DNA of 64,000 nt from Clostridium tunisiense TJ. GTDB taxonomy: Bacteria; Bacillota; Clostridia; Clostridiales; Clostridiaceae. The DNA lies in contig NZ_AMQH01000005.1 of assembly GCF_000300195.1 (NCBI RefSeq), forward strand, positions 124,001-188,000, written 5' to 3'. The position numbers and the translations under genes were made by a program. Position 1 is the first letter of the stretch. The number at the start of each line of letters is the position of its first letter. Shown here piece by piece: positions 31,950 through 39,307 of the stretch. The notes below the pieces were generated by a model, which saw nothing but the letters and a program-made list of their open reading frames with translations, searched no databases and was not told the DNA's origin.

Positions 31950-33710
31950 ATGAAAAAGACTAAAATAATATGTACAATAGGACCTACTACTGATGACAAG
32001 GAAATTGTTAAAAAACTTATAAAATTAGGTATGAATGCTGCAAGGCTTAACTTTTCTCATGGGTCCCATGAAGAACATAAGAAAAGAATAGATATGGTAA
32101 AGGAAGTAAGAAAAGAATTAGATAGACATACAGCAATAATATTAGACACAAAAGGACCAGAAATAAGAACAGGGAATTTTGAAGGTGGAACTGTAGAACT
32201 TAAAGAAGGAACTATTTTCACAGTGTTTTCAGGGGAGGATATATTAGGAGATGAAACTAAGTGTTCTGTTACCTATAATAAACTTCATGAAGATGTGGAA
32301 CCAAAGGACACAATTCTTATAAATGATGGGTTAGTAGCACTTGAAGTTCAGAGCATTGAAGGAAATAAGATTCACACTACAGTGAAGAATACAGGTGTAA
32401 TTGGAAATCATAAAGGAGTTAATGTTCCTGGAGTTGCAATAAATCTACCATCTCTTACAGATAAGGATATTGCAGATTTAAAGTTTGGTATAGAAAATGA
32501 AGTTGATATAGTAGCAGCATCCTTTATTAGAAAAGCATCAGATGTACTTGATATAAGAAAAGTTCTAAGTAGAAATGGTGGAAAAGACATACAGATTTTT
32601 TCTAAAATCGAAAACAGACAGGGCGTAAATAATATAGATGAAATAATAAAATACTCAGATGGAATAATGGTAGCAAGAGGAGATTTGGGGGTTGAAATAC
32701 CACCAGAAGAAGTGCCTGTAGTTCAGAAAATTATCATTGAAAAATGTAATGAAGCTGGTAAACCAGTAATTACAGCAACTCAAATGTTAGACTCAATGAT
32801 AAGAAATCCAAGACCTACAAGGGCTGAGGCATCGGATGTAGCTAATGCTATCTTTGATGGTACAGATGCTATAATGTTAAGTGGTGAAACTGCTAATGGT
32901 AAGTATCCAGTAGAAGTAGTTAATACTATGGCACAAATTGCGGTAACCGCTGAGCATCATATAAACTATGAAGCAAACTTAAAGAAAAAAAGAAAGTCTC
33001 ATATACCAAATGTACCAAATGCTATAAGTCTTGCAACTTGTAATACAGCAATGGATCTTAAAGCTTCAGCTATAATTACAGCAACTCAAAGCGGTCATAC
33101 TGCAAGACAAGTATCTAAATATAGACCTGAATGCAATATAATAGCATGTACTCCATATGAAAAGGTTGCAAGAAGCCTTGCTCTAAATTGGGGAGTATAT
33201 CCAATCCTAACACCAAAAACAGAAACTACTGATGAGTTAATTCAAAACTCAGCTGAAATTGCATTATCAGCAGGATATGTTAAAAAAGGTGACTTAGTAG
33301 TAATTGCTGCAGGTATTCCAATGAACTATGTGGGAAGTACTAACATGATGAAAGTTCATATCATTGGAGATATACTACTTCAAGGTAAGGGAACTAATGA
33401 TGTATCTGCCTGTGGAACTGCATTACATGTAAAAGATGCAAAAGATGCATTAAACAAACTAGAAGATGGAGAAATTATAGTTGTAAGAAGACTTGGAAGA
33501 GAATTTATGGAAGTTCTTGATAAAGTTACAGGAATAATTGTTGAAGAAGATGAAATGAGTTCTAGTGTAGTAATTGAATGTGCAGCGAAAGATATTCCAA
33601 TAATCTATAATGCAACAGGAGCTTCAACTATAATTAAGTCTGGATGCTTTATAACCATGGATCCAAAACGTGGAATTGTTTATAGTGGAAGGGCTAATTT
33701 GAGTTATTAG
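31950..33710 (+). CDS. pyk: Pyruvate kinase with C-terminal PEP-utiliser-like domain
   Basis: Converts phosphoenolpyruvate and ADP to pyruvate and ATP. The 586-residue protein has the catalytic barrel (KIICTIGPTT at the start, MNAARLNFSHG near 30, the lysine region IFSKIENRQG near 218 and MVARGDLGVEIP near 240, TATQMLDSM near 275), the allosteric domain to about 475, and an extra C-terminal domain (about 490-586, GEIIVVRRLGREFM) like the PEP-utilising domain in the long pyruvate kinases of Bacillaceae and clostridia. GGAGG precedes the ATG. It is probably transcribed with pfkA. Confidence 0.98.
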   Translation: MKKTKIICTIGPTTDDKEIVKKLIKLGMNAARLNFSHGSHEEHKKRIDMVKEVRKELDRHTAIILDTKGPEIRTGNFEGGTVELKEGTIFTVFSGEDILGDETKCSVTYNKLHEDVEPKDTILINDGLVALEVQSIEGNKIHTTVKNTGVIGNHKGVNVPGVAINLPSLTDKDIADLKFGIENEVDIVAASFIRKASDVLDIRKVLSRNGGKDIQIFSKIENRQGVNNIDEIIKYSDGIMVARGDLGVEIPPEEVPVVQKIIIEKCNEAGKPVITATQMLDSMIRNPRPTRAEASDVANAIFDGTDAIMLSGETANGKYPVEVVNTMAQIAVTAEHHINYEANLKKKRKSHIPNVPNAISLATCNTAMDLKASAIITATQSGHTARQVSKYRPECNIIACTPYEKVARSLALNWGVYPILTPKTETTDELIQNSAEIALSAGYVKKGDLVVIAAGIPMNYVGSTNMMKVHIIGDILLQGKGTNDVSACGTALHVKDAKDALNKLEDGEIIVVRRLGREFMEVLDKVTGIIVEEDEMSSSVVIECAAKDIPIIYNATGASTIIKSGCFITMDPKRGIVYSGRANLSY

Positions 33711-33858
33711 TTATGAATTTAGGCCTAAAAATATGAATTAAAAAATAATTTTGTATAATTTTGGTAAAACTATTGAGTTATTCATAATATTTATGTATAA
33801 TATTGGAACAAGTGGCTAAAAATTTAAAAGATAACATATGGCAACTGATTTTATTATT

Positions 33859-33885
33859 GGCACCCTCTAGCGGGTGTCTTTTTTT
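33859..33885 (+). terminator. Intrinsic terminator after pyk
   Basis: GGCACCC pairs with GGGTGTC (one G-T pair) around a 6-nt loop and is followed by T7. It lies 150 bp beyond the pyk stop. Confidence 0.75.
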
Positions 33886-33986
33886 GCATATTAGTTGGTA
33901 CATTTTAGTATTTAGATTTAATATCTGTATAAAAACTTTAAAAACTCCATACACTAACCTTAAAAGTATGAAAGGAAGTGTTATTT

Positions 33987-34349
33987 ATGACTAATGGAGC
34001 ATTAACCTGTAGTGCACAATCTTGTGTACATAATATGACTGGATTATGTTCTGCTAATGTAATTCATGTTCATGGTGCTGGAGCACATTCAAGTGAGTAT
34101 ACAAACTGTGGAACCTTTGCAGAAAAAGGATTAAAAAATACTGTGACTCACATGTTAAACATGAATATACCAGGAGAAGTAAGACAGTTATTCAACAGTA
34201 CAGAAATACAAATGAGTCCTAAAATCAAATGTGATGCAATAAAATGCAGATACAATGATAATAGGGATTGTCATGCTAACTTTGTTCAAATCCAAGGACC
34301 GGGAGCAATGACAAGTGCAAATACTGAGTGCGAAACCTTTATAGAGTAG
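33987..34349 (+). CDS. Tandem DUF1540 cysteine-rich protein
   Basis: A 120-residue protein made of two related halves, each a DUF1540-like unit with four cysteines: CSAQSCVHNMTGLCSA...CGTF (residues 7-45) and CDAIKCRYNDNRDCHA...CETF (about 81-118). The units probably each bind a metal ion. DUF1540 proteins are frequent in clostridia, often several per genome, and no role is established. The ATG at 33987 follows AAGGAAG; the GTG nine bases earlier would place the start inside that site. It is flanked by terminators and stands alone. Confidence 0.85.
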   Translation: MTNGALTCSAQSCVHNMTGLCSANVIHVHGAGAHSSEYTNCGTFAEKGLKNTVTHMLNMNIPGEVRQLFNSTEIQMSPKIKCDAIKCRYNDNRDCHANFVQIQGPGAMTSANTECETFIE

Positions 34350-34396
34350 TCGGCATAATATCTATTTAGTAAATTTATAGAACAATATAATTTATA

Positions 34397-34429
34397 GCAT
34401 ACTGCAAGAAATTGCAGTATGCGTTTTTT
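34397..34429 (+). terminator. Intrinsic terminator after the DUF1540 gene
   Basis: GCATACTGCA pairs with TGCAGTATGC, followed by a run of eight T after a single G. Confidence 0.85.
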
Positions 34430-34442
34430 TTGTACATAAGCT

Positions 34443-34583
34443 TTAACAACATTTTGGAAGCTTGAAGTCTGCCATCTTCTAGAGTGGCAGTTGCTCAGCT
34501 GATATAAGTTGCTTTGGTGGAAGTTTAAATCTGCTTCCAAAGTTGTTAACAAAATGAACTTATTCATTATTTAATAAAGTTCT
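34443..34583. repeat. Structured dispersed repeat, copy B
   Basis: TTAACAACATTTTGGAAGC (34443-34461) pairs with GCTTCCAAAGTTGTTAA (34533-34549), with a smaller hairpin CTGCCA..TGGCAG inside. The right part (34529-34583) matches copy A at 798-853, which has lost the left half. The element lies in the 420-bp gene-free gap before the rlmD remnant and may mark the island edge. Confidence 0.5.
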
Positions 34584-34772
34584 TAAAGTCACAATCACGA
34601 GTTTATTTAGGTTAATGCCTGATGAGGAGAATATTAATTTGTGTAGTATATAAGAAAATATAGTGTATGAGGTGTTAAGCTTATTTATAAATTTTCTCCG
34701 TAATAGTGTATAGCTTATTTGGTAAAATACGAAGGTATGACAATGAAGTAATGTTTTTAAAAAGGAGAAATT

Positions 34773-35448
34773 ATGAATAAGAAGATAAATAATCTAGTTA
34801 ATATAGAAAAAAATAAAATTACATTGTAACAATGGAAAATTATGGACACGAAGATGAAAGCATAGCAAAGGTTGAAGGCTTCACTGTATTTATTGTTGGG
34901 GCACTGAAAGGTGAAGTAGTTAAAGTAAAGATAATTAAAGTAAATAAAAATTATGGGGGTGGAAAACTTTTAGAAGTAATTGAGGCTTCAGAAAAAAGAG
35001 TTGAGTCTATATGTGGCACCTATAAAAGATGTGGAGGCTGTAACCTTCAACGTTATTCTTATCTAAAAAAGCTAAGAAGGTATAGGGGGTGGAAATAATT
35101 CAAGAGGCCATAGAAAATGCAAGAGCTAATGGAGTTACAAATGCTGAATCCATAGTAGGAAAATCTGAAGAAGAAATTCCAAGATTAATTGCCCAAGGAA
35201 TAAAAGTAGATGTGGTAGTGGTAGACCCTCCAAGAAAAGGTTGTGAAGAATCATTATTTAAGGCTTTAGCAGAAATAAAGCCAAGAAGAATAGTTTATGT
35301 ATCCTGTAATCCAGCCACTTTGGCGAGGAATTTAGGGGTGTTAGATGGTCTAGGATATAAAACTGTGGAGCTTCAACCAATAGATATGTTCCCCCAGATA
35401 AGTTATGTAGAGTGTGATGCAAGGATAGAAAGGAATAGTTTGCTATAA
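34773..35448 (+). pseudogene. Decayed copy of rlmD (23S rRNA m5U methyltransferase)
   Basis: Start, AAAGGAG site and about 110 bp of upstream DNA match those of intact rlmD at 52129. The copy is inactive on four counts: a 1-base loss near 34816 that shifts frame in the TRAM region; loss of 703 bp corresponding to 52408-53110, between imperfect 12-nt repeats CATTACTCCTAT and CATTATTCTTAT in the intact gene; a TAC to TAG stop at the Tyr of KVYGVE; and a 12-bp loss shortly after. What remains is the TRAM and cysteine-cluster start ([10 protein letters not shown]) joined to the C-terminal DPPRKGCEE region. Remaining parts are about 90% identical, so the duplication is not recent. Confidence 0.9.
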
Positions 35449-35645
35449 AGGGCACATTTAAGATGATTTGAGGGATTATCTTTATTTGATTGGTTTTACA
35501 TATTATCAGCAATAGTCACATTAAAGGTTTAATTATCAATCAACAATTTATTAGTAAAATGAACTTTTGGAAAAGAAATGGGATAGATAGGTTAGAATTT
35601 AATTTGGTGTCTAGCCCATTTCATGATAATAGTAAATTTAGATTA

Positions 35646-35987
35646 TTAGATATATGTTACAATTTGGTTCATATCAGTTGTAACTTGCCCATATGTAGGT
35701 GGCAACTCTCCGTTACTTGCAGCAGGTATAGCTTGACCATATGGAGGTGGTAATTCACCATCAATCATATTAGGTGTAGCTTGACCATATGGAGGTGGTA
35801 ATTCACCATCAGTCATATTAGGTGTAGCTTGACCATATGGAGGTGGCAATTCACCATCAGTCATATTAGGTGTAACCTGACCATATGGAGGTGGTAATTC
35901 ACTTTTTAGTGTAATTGATGTTACACCAAGTATAAATGTAGATAAAATTAACGAGACCCCCAAAAGTTTAAAAATTTTGTTTTTCAT
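35646..35987 (-). CDS. Secreted five-repeat peptide precursor, candidate quorum-sensing propeptide
   Basis: A 113-residue protein: Sec signal peptide (about 1-24, lysines then a hydrophobic core), then five tandem 16-residue units at 30-45, 46-61, 62-77, 78-93 and 94-109 of form ELPPPYGQATPNMTDG. The ELPP(P/T)YGQ half is nearly invariant, the second half drifts, and the last unit runs into the C-terminus. It lies 46 bp after an HTH-TPR regulator on the same strand, the arrangement of RRNPP receptor/pheromone pairs, so proteolysis of the secreted chain could give several copies of one oligopeptide. AGGAGGG lies before the ATG. The alternative is a short proline-rich surface protein. No family is recognised; the signalling role is inference from repeats, signal peptide and neighbour. 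Confidence 0.75.
   Translation of the reverse strand: MKNKIFKLLGVSLILSTFILGVTSITLKSELPPPYGQVTPNMTDGELPPPYGQATPNMTDGELPPPYGQATPNMIDGELPPPYGQAIPAASNGELPPTYGQVTTDMNQIVTYI
35661..35900. repeat. Five 48-bp tandem repeats inside the propeptide gene
   Basis: Each unit encodes one 16-residue peptide repeat. The three central units are nearly identical in DNA, while the end units carry more changes, which fits growth by slippage in the middle. Confidence 0.9.
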
Positions 35988-36020
35988 AAATACCCTCCTA
36001 TAATTAAATATATATTTATA

Positions 36021-36047
36021 TAGTAAATATGTTTTACATATTTACTA
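36021..36047. promoter_or_regulatory. Perfect 12-bp inverted repeat between regulator and propeptide genes
   Basis: TAGTAAATATGT and ACATATTTACTA flank a 3-nt centre. On the - strand the dyad overlaps the regulator's stop codon and is followed directly by TATAAA, a possible -10 for the propeptide gene; there is no T run. It shares the AGTAAA-N13-TTTACT form with a dyad at 37345-37368. Candidate binding site for the adjacent regulator, or a hairpin in the shared transcript. Confidence 0.45.
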
Positions 36048-37305
36048 TATTTTTCAAATAAGTGAGACAAGTATCAAGCTTGTTATCCTTTATACTAATA
36101 ATAGATAACTTAGCATGAATCTTCATTTTAGCATTAGCGTCGCTGGTATCATCTAATAGATTAAGCATATCTTTATAAACTTGTTTTAACTTTTCATTGT
36201 TATTAAAATGTTCATAGATTGTTTCTAATAAGACATAGCCTTTGTATAAGTATTCAGTGTCTTTGAAGGATTTAGCATAAGCTATAGCCTGAACTGTTTG
36301 CAACAAAGCCTCTGAATAATCGTTAGTCGATATGAATAAATTAGCTTTATGAATAAGTGTATGAGAAAGGCGTGCAATATCAGCTTTCTCAATTATTGAT
36401 TGAGCTTTATCAAAACATTCTAATGCTAAAGAGGTAGAATTTATTTTCACATAAATGTCACCTAGGTTGTTATATATATAACCTAAAAGTGGGTTATATT
36501 CATCGGCAAATAGTTTGATTGACTTATTATAAATTTTTTCAGCTAATTCAAATTCTTGTATTCTGACATAGTAATCTGCTTTTAAAATAGTACCTCTAAT
36601 ATAATCATCAAATGTTTCATTTTTATTACAGAGTTCTAAATATCTGTTAATATAATGGAGCGCAGAGTCTATGTTATTAATATTAATATTGCACCATGCA
36701 ATATTATATAGAACAACTTTTTTTGTTTTTTCATCACCGTAAAGTAATGAGGCTTCATAAGATTTTATAAAATAAAAAAGGGCTTCCATGTAATCAAGAT
36801 TTAAACTTCTACATCTTCCAAGTCTATTATAAATATAAGGCATTTTTATATGTTCCTTTATATCCATATATGAGTGAAGAGAATCCAGATAATTTATAAA
36901 AGCTTTAGAGTAGTTTTTTTCCTCAAATAACATGTCTGCAATTGCTAAATAATATCGTGGTCTTATAGAATTAAGATTATAAGTATTGATTACTTCATAA
37001 ATAGCACTGGCTTCAGCAAGTGATTTCAAATTATCTAAAGCAGTACAACAGTACCTTTCTGCTTCTTCACAAGGTGTTATAAAAAGATAATCATCAGCAA
37101 TATTAAAATCCATATCTTTTTCTTCAGCTATTTTTCGTAATAATTCAGTAATTTGCATAGCTCTACTCTCAGTTAGTTCTCTTTTATTATTTTCAAGCAT
37201 ACTTATAAAATTTCTAGAAACCCCAATTTGAGTTAAGGCATCTTGTTCTATATTAAGTTGATGTCTAAGGTTGCGTAGCTTTTCACCCGTAGTTAAAAAT
37301 TTCAT
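36034..37305 (-). CDS. RRNPP-type transcription regulator (HTH plus TPR repeats)
   Basis: A 423-residue protein with an XRE-type helix-turn-helix at about residues 8-60 (LRNLRHQLNIEQDALTQIG, then SRNFISMLENNKREL) and, from about 70 to the end, helical tetratricopeptide-like repeats (for example ALYFIKSYEASLLYGD, ALECFDKAQSIIEKAD). This build is that of RRNPP receptors (Rap, Rgg, NprR, PlcR, PrgX), which bind imported oligopeptides in the TPR groove and change DNA binding. The gene is followed by a secreted repeat-peptide gene 46 bp away and is divergent from the biosynthetic cluster, 556 bp apart, so it most likely controls both. A -10 (TATAAT, 37333-37338 on the - strand) without a good -35 fits a regulated promoter. 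Confidence 0.85.
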   Translation of the reverse strand: MKFLTTGEKLRNLRHQLNIEQDALTQIGVSRNFISMLENNKRELTESRAMQITELLRKIAEEKDMDFNIADDYLFITPCEEAERYCCTALDNLKSLAEASAIYEVINTYNLNSIRPRYYLAIADMLFEEKNYSKAFINYLDSLHSYMDIKEHIKMPYIYNRLGRCRSLNLDYMEALFYFIKSYEASLLYGDEKTKKVVLYNIAWCNININNIDSALHYINRYLELCNKNETFDDYIRGTILKADYYVRIQEFELAEKIYNKSIKLFADEYNPLLGYIYNNLGDIYVKINSTSLALECFDKAQSIIEKADIARLSHTLIHKANLFISTNDYSEALLQTVQAIAYAKSFKDTEYLYKGYVLLETIYEHFNNNEKLKQVYKDMLNLLDDTSDANAKMKIHAKLSIISIKDNKLDTCLTYLKNIVNM

Positions 37306-37344
37306 TTTACCAGTATCACTCCAATTTGAATTATTATAGTAACA

Positions 37345-37368
37345 AGTAAATCATATCATTAGTTTACT
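37345..37368. promoter_or_regulatory. Candidate operator dyad in the regulator promoter
   Basis: AGTAAA and TTTACT lie 12 bp apart where the -35 of the regulator gene should be (its -10 on the - strand is at 37333-37338). The same hexamers 13 bp apart occur at 36022-36046. AT-rich DNA makes chance matches possible. Confidence 0.35.
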
Positions 37369-37670
37369 ACAGAATAGTTGAAAATAAAATAGGAAAAACA
37401 AAAAAATATGGTAATAATTAAAAAAACTAGGAAGAATTATAAAGATAGAATGCAATCATTAATTGCTAAATTATAATTTAGATTAACATAAGTTCAAATT
37501 TGTATATATAATGTGCAAAAAGTAGTATAGGCTACAGTTTTTCATTAGCTTACATTATTAGAGTAAGAAAAATTAACAATTATAATTTGATATAAGGTGA
37601 AAAAGTAAACAAAATATACGTGAAATTTGTAATAAAAAAACTAAAGGTAACGAAAAAAATAAAAAAATAG

Positions 37671-37739
37671 TTGATTATTTATAGTTGGATGTTATAATAT
37701 AGTCATAAATAATTGGAAATATAGTTAAAAATTTCAATT
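37671..37739 (+). promoter_or_regulatory. Promoter and initial dyad of the biosynthetic cluster
   Basis: TTGATT (37671-37676) and TATAAT (37693-37698) with a 16-bp spacer make a good sigma-A promoter about 160 bp before the first gene. The expected transcript begins with AATTGGAAAT..ATTTCAATT (37711-37739), an imperfect inverted repeat suited to an operator or 5' hairpin. The rest of the 556-bp divergent region is very AT-rich and shows no gene. Confidence 0.55.
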
Positions 37740-37800
37740 AGTGTAATTGGGAAAATCTCTAATTTAGCACTATGAAACTTTTCTATATTAAAAGGGGAGA

Positions 37801-37823
37801 TTTACTAGTTTATTTTTAGTAAA
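37801..37823. promoter_or_regulatory. Inverted repeat in the cluster leader
   Basis: TTTACTA and TAGTAAA flank 9 bp, 40 bp before the first start codon. It uses the same 7-mer as the dyad at 36021-36047 but with the halves pointing the other way, so it could be a related operator or a leader hairpin. Confidence 0.3.
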
Positions 37824-37861
37824 TTGTAAAAATGTTAAAAATATATATGGGGTGAATTAAA

Positions 37862-39004
37862 GTGAAGAGTTATGAAGAAATTAACTGGAAAATAAAAAAT
37901 GGAATTGCAGTAGTTCTGACAGCAGAGGAAATTATTAAAATGGTTGATGATGTGGGCATTAAAGAAACAGCAAAAAAGGTTGATGTTGTGACAACAGGAA
38001 CCTTTGGACCAATGTGTTCAACAGGTGCATTTTTAAATTTTGGACAAACTTCAGAGCCAACAAAAATGTCTAAGATTTGGTTAAATGATGTACCAGCATA
38101 TGGAGGAGTAGCTTCAGCGGACGCATTTATTGGCGCAACTGAGCTGAGAGAAGGCTCTAAAGAATTATATGGTGGTGCGCATGTAATTGAAGATCTAATT
38201 TCAGGTAAAAGGGTTAAGTTAAAAGTTGAAGGAACTGTTACAGATTGTAAACCTAATAAGAATATAGAAATGTACATTGATAAGAATAATATAAATGAAT
38301 GTGTAATGTTTAATCCTAGGAATGCATATCAAAATTATGTTGCTGCAACAAACTCAACTGATGAAACTATTTATACCTATATGGGGAAATTATTACCCAA
38401 TCATGAAAATATTACATATTGTAATGCTGGTGAGTTAAGCCCATTAATAAATGATCCTTATATGCGAACTATAGGTGTTGGAACCAAAATATTTCTTGGA
38501 GGTACTGAAGGGTATGTAGCATGGAATGGAACTCAGTTTAAAACAGTTCAGAAAGAGAATGAAAATGGAGTTCCTATTGGACCTACACGTACTTTAAGTG
38601 TTATAGGTGATATGAAAAAAATGAATACAAATTTTATGAGAGCTCTATCAATTAATAAATATGGAGTTAGTATGGCTGTTGGCATTGGTATACCGATTCC
38701 TATTTTAGATGAAGAAATGGTTGGATTTACTATGGTTAGAGACAGAGATATTAAAACCAATTTGGTGGATTACGGCATTAGGAAAAGAGATAGGCCAATA
38801 ATAAGAGAAATAAATTATGAAGAATTGAAGAGCGGGCTGGTTGATTTAAATGGTAAGAAAATACCTACTTCATCAATATCAAGTATGTACAAAGCAAGAG
38901 TAATAGCTAATACACTGAAACAATGGATTGAGGAAGGTAAGTTTACTATTGAAAAACCTGTAAAAATGATGCCTGAAGATTCTCAGATTAAACCGTTAAC
39001 TTAA
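37862..39004 (+). CDS. DUF39/COG1900 homocysteine-biosynthesis-type sulfurtransferase
   Basis: DUF39 enzymes of methanogens and other anaerobes turn L-aspartate semialdehyde plus sulfide into homocysteine, helped by a ferredoxin-like protein and a COG2122 (UPF0280) protein. This 380-residue copy shows the signature GTFGPMCSTGAFLNFG (Cys52), GGVASADAFIGATEL near 81 and GTVTDCKP (Cys129), leaving the two conserved cysteines 77 residues apart. It lacks the CBS pair found at the end of many homologues. GTG start after GGGGTG. It opens a cluster that also has the ferredoxin and the UPF0280 partner but adds a carrier protein and ligases, so its substrate may be a carrier-bound or otherwise modified aldehyde rather than free aspartate semialdehyde. 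That last step is inference. Confidence 0.88.
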   Translation: MKSYEEINWKIKNGIAVVLTAEEIIKMVDDVGIKETAKKVDVVTTGTFGPMCSTGAFLNFGQTSEPTKMSKIWLNDVPAYGGVASADAFIGATELREGSKELYGGAHVIEDLISGKRVKLKVEGTVTDCKPNKNIEMYIDKNNINECVMFNPRNAYQNYVAATNSTDETIYTYMGKLLPNHENITYCNAGELSPLINDPYMRTIGVGTKIFLGGTEGYVAWNGTQFKTVQKENENGVPIGPTRTLSVIGDMKKMNTNFMRALSINKYGVSMAVGIGIPIPILDEEMVGFTMVRDRDIKTNLVDYGIRKRDRPIIREINYEELKSGLVDLNGKKIPTSSISSMYKARVIANTLKQWIEEGKFTIEKPVKMMPEDSQIKPLT

Positions 39005-39034
39005 TTGTGTACAAGTAGTAAAGGAGAGAAAGAT

Positions 39035-39289
39035 ATGAATGAAATGTTACAAAAAGTTTTACATGGAGTTTTAGCAGAAGAAAAAATAACAAGAATAGTG
39101 GAAGAGTATGATAAAAATAAAGATGTACCTCTTGGGGTTTTAGGAATAGATTCTTTATGCATGATGGGGATTGTACTAAATATAAATAATCTAATTGGTG
39201 GAAAAATAAATTTTGACAATTTTAAATTTGAGGACATTGAAACTTTATCAAAAATTAAATTGTTTATTGAAAAATGCAATCTAGAATAG
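39035..39289 (+). CDS. Acyl/peptidyl carrier protein
   Basis: An 84-residue four-helix carrier protein. The phosphopantetheine attachment site is LGIDSLCMMG with Ser39 after Asp38, and the C-terminal half (KFEDIETLSKIKLFIEK) matches helices III-IV. It differs from a fatty-acid ACP by being less acidic and by its place between a sulfurtransferase and an aaRS-like ligase. It should carry an amino acid or short peptide as a thioester. Start is the ATG after AAGGAGAG; an earlier in-frame start at 39005 has no ribosome site. No phosphopantetheinyl transferase is in the cluster, so the housekeeping one must serve. Confidence 0.88.
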   Translation: MNEMLQKVLHGVLAEEKITRIVEEYDKNKDVPLGVLGIDSLCMMGIVLNINNLIGGKINFDNFKFEDIETLSKIKLFIEKCNLE

Positions 39290-39307
39290 TTCGAGAGAGG
39301 TGCAAAT

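Noticed and set aside
33803..33994. 63-codon frame between pyk and the DUF1540 gene
   Set aside because: It runs through the pyk terminator hairpin and into the ribosome site of the next gene, so it is very unlikely to be translated.
35490..35753. Open frame on the + strand opposite the propeptide gene
   Set aside because: It overlaps the 3' half of the repeat-peptide gene, has no ribosome site and its sequence is only the complement of the repeats and AT-rich DNA.
35646..35987. Repeat peptide as a RiPP precursor for the neighbouring cluster
   Set aside because: It has a Sec signal peptide, lies in the regulator transcript, and the cluster contains no typical RiPP maturase (no YcaO, LanM or radical SAM enzyme).
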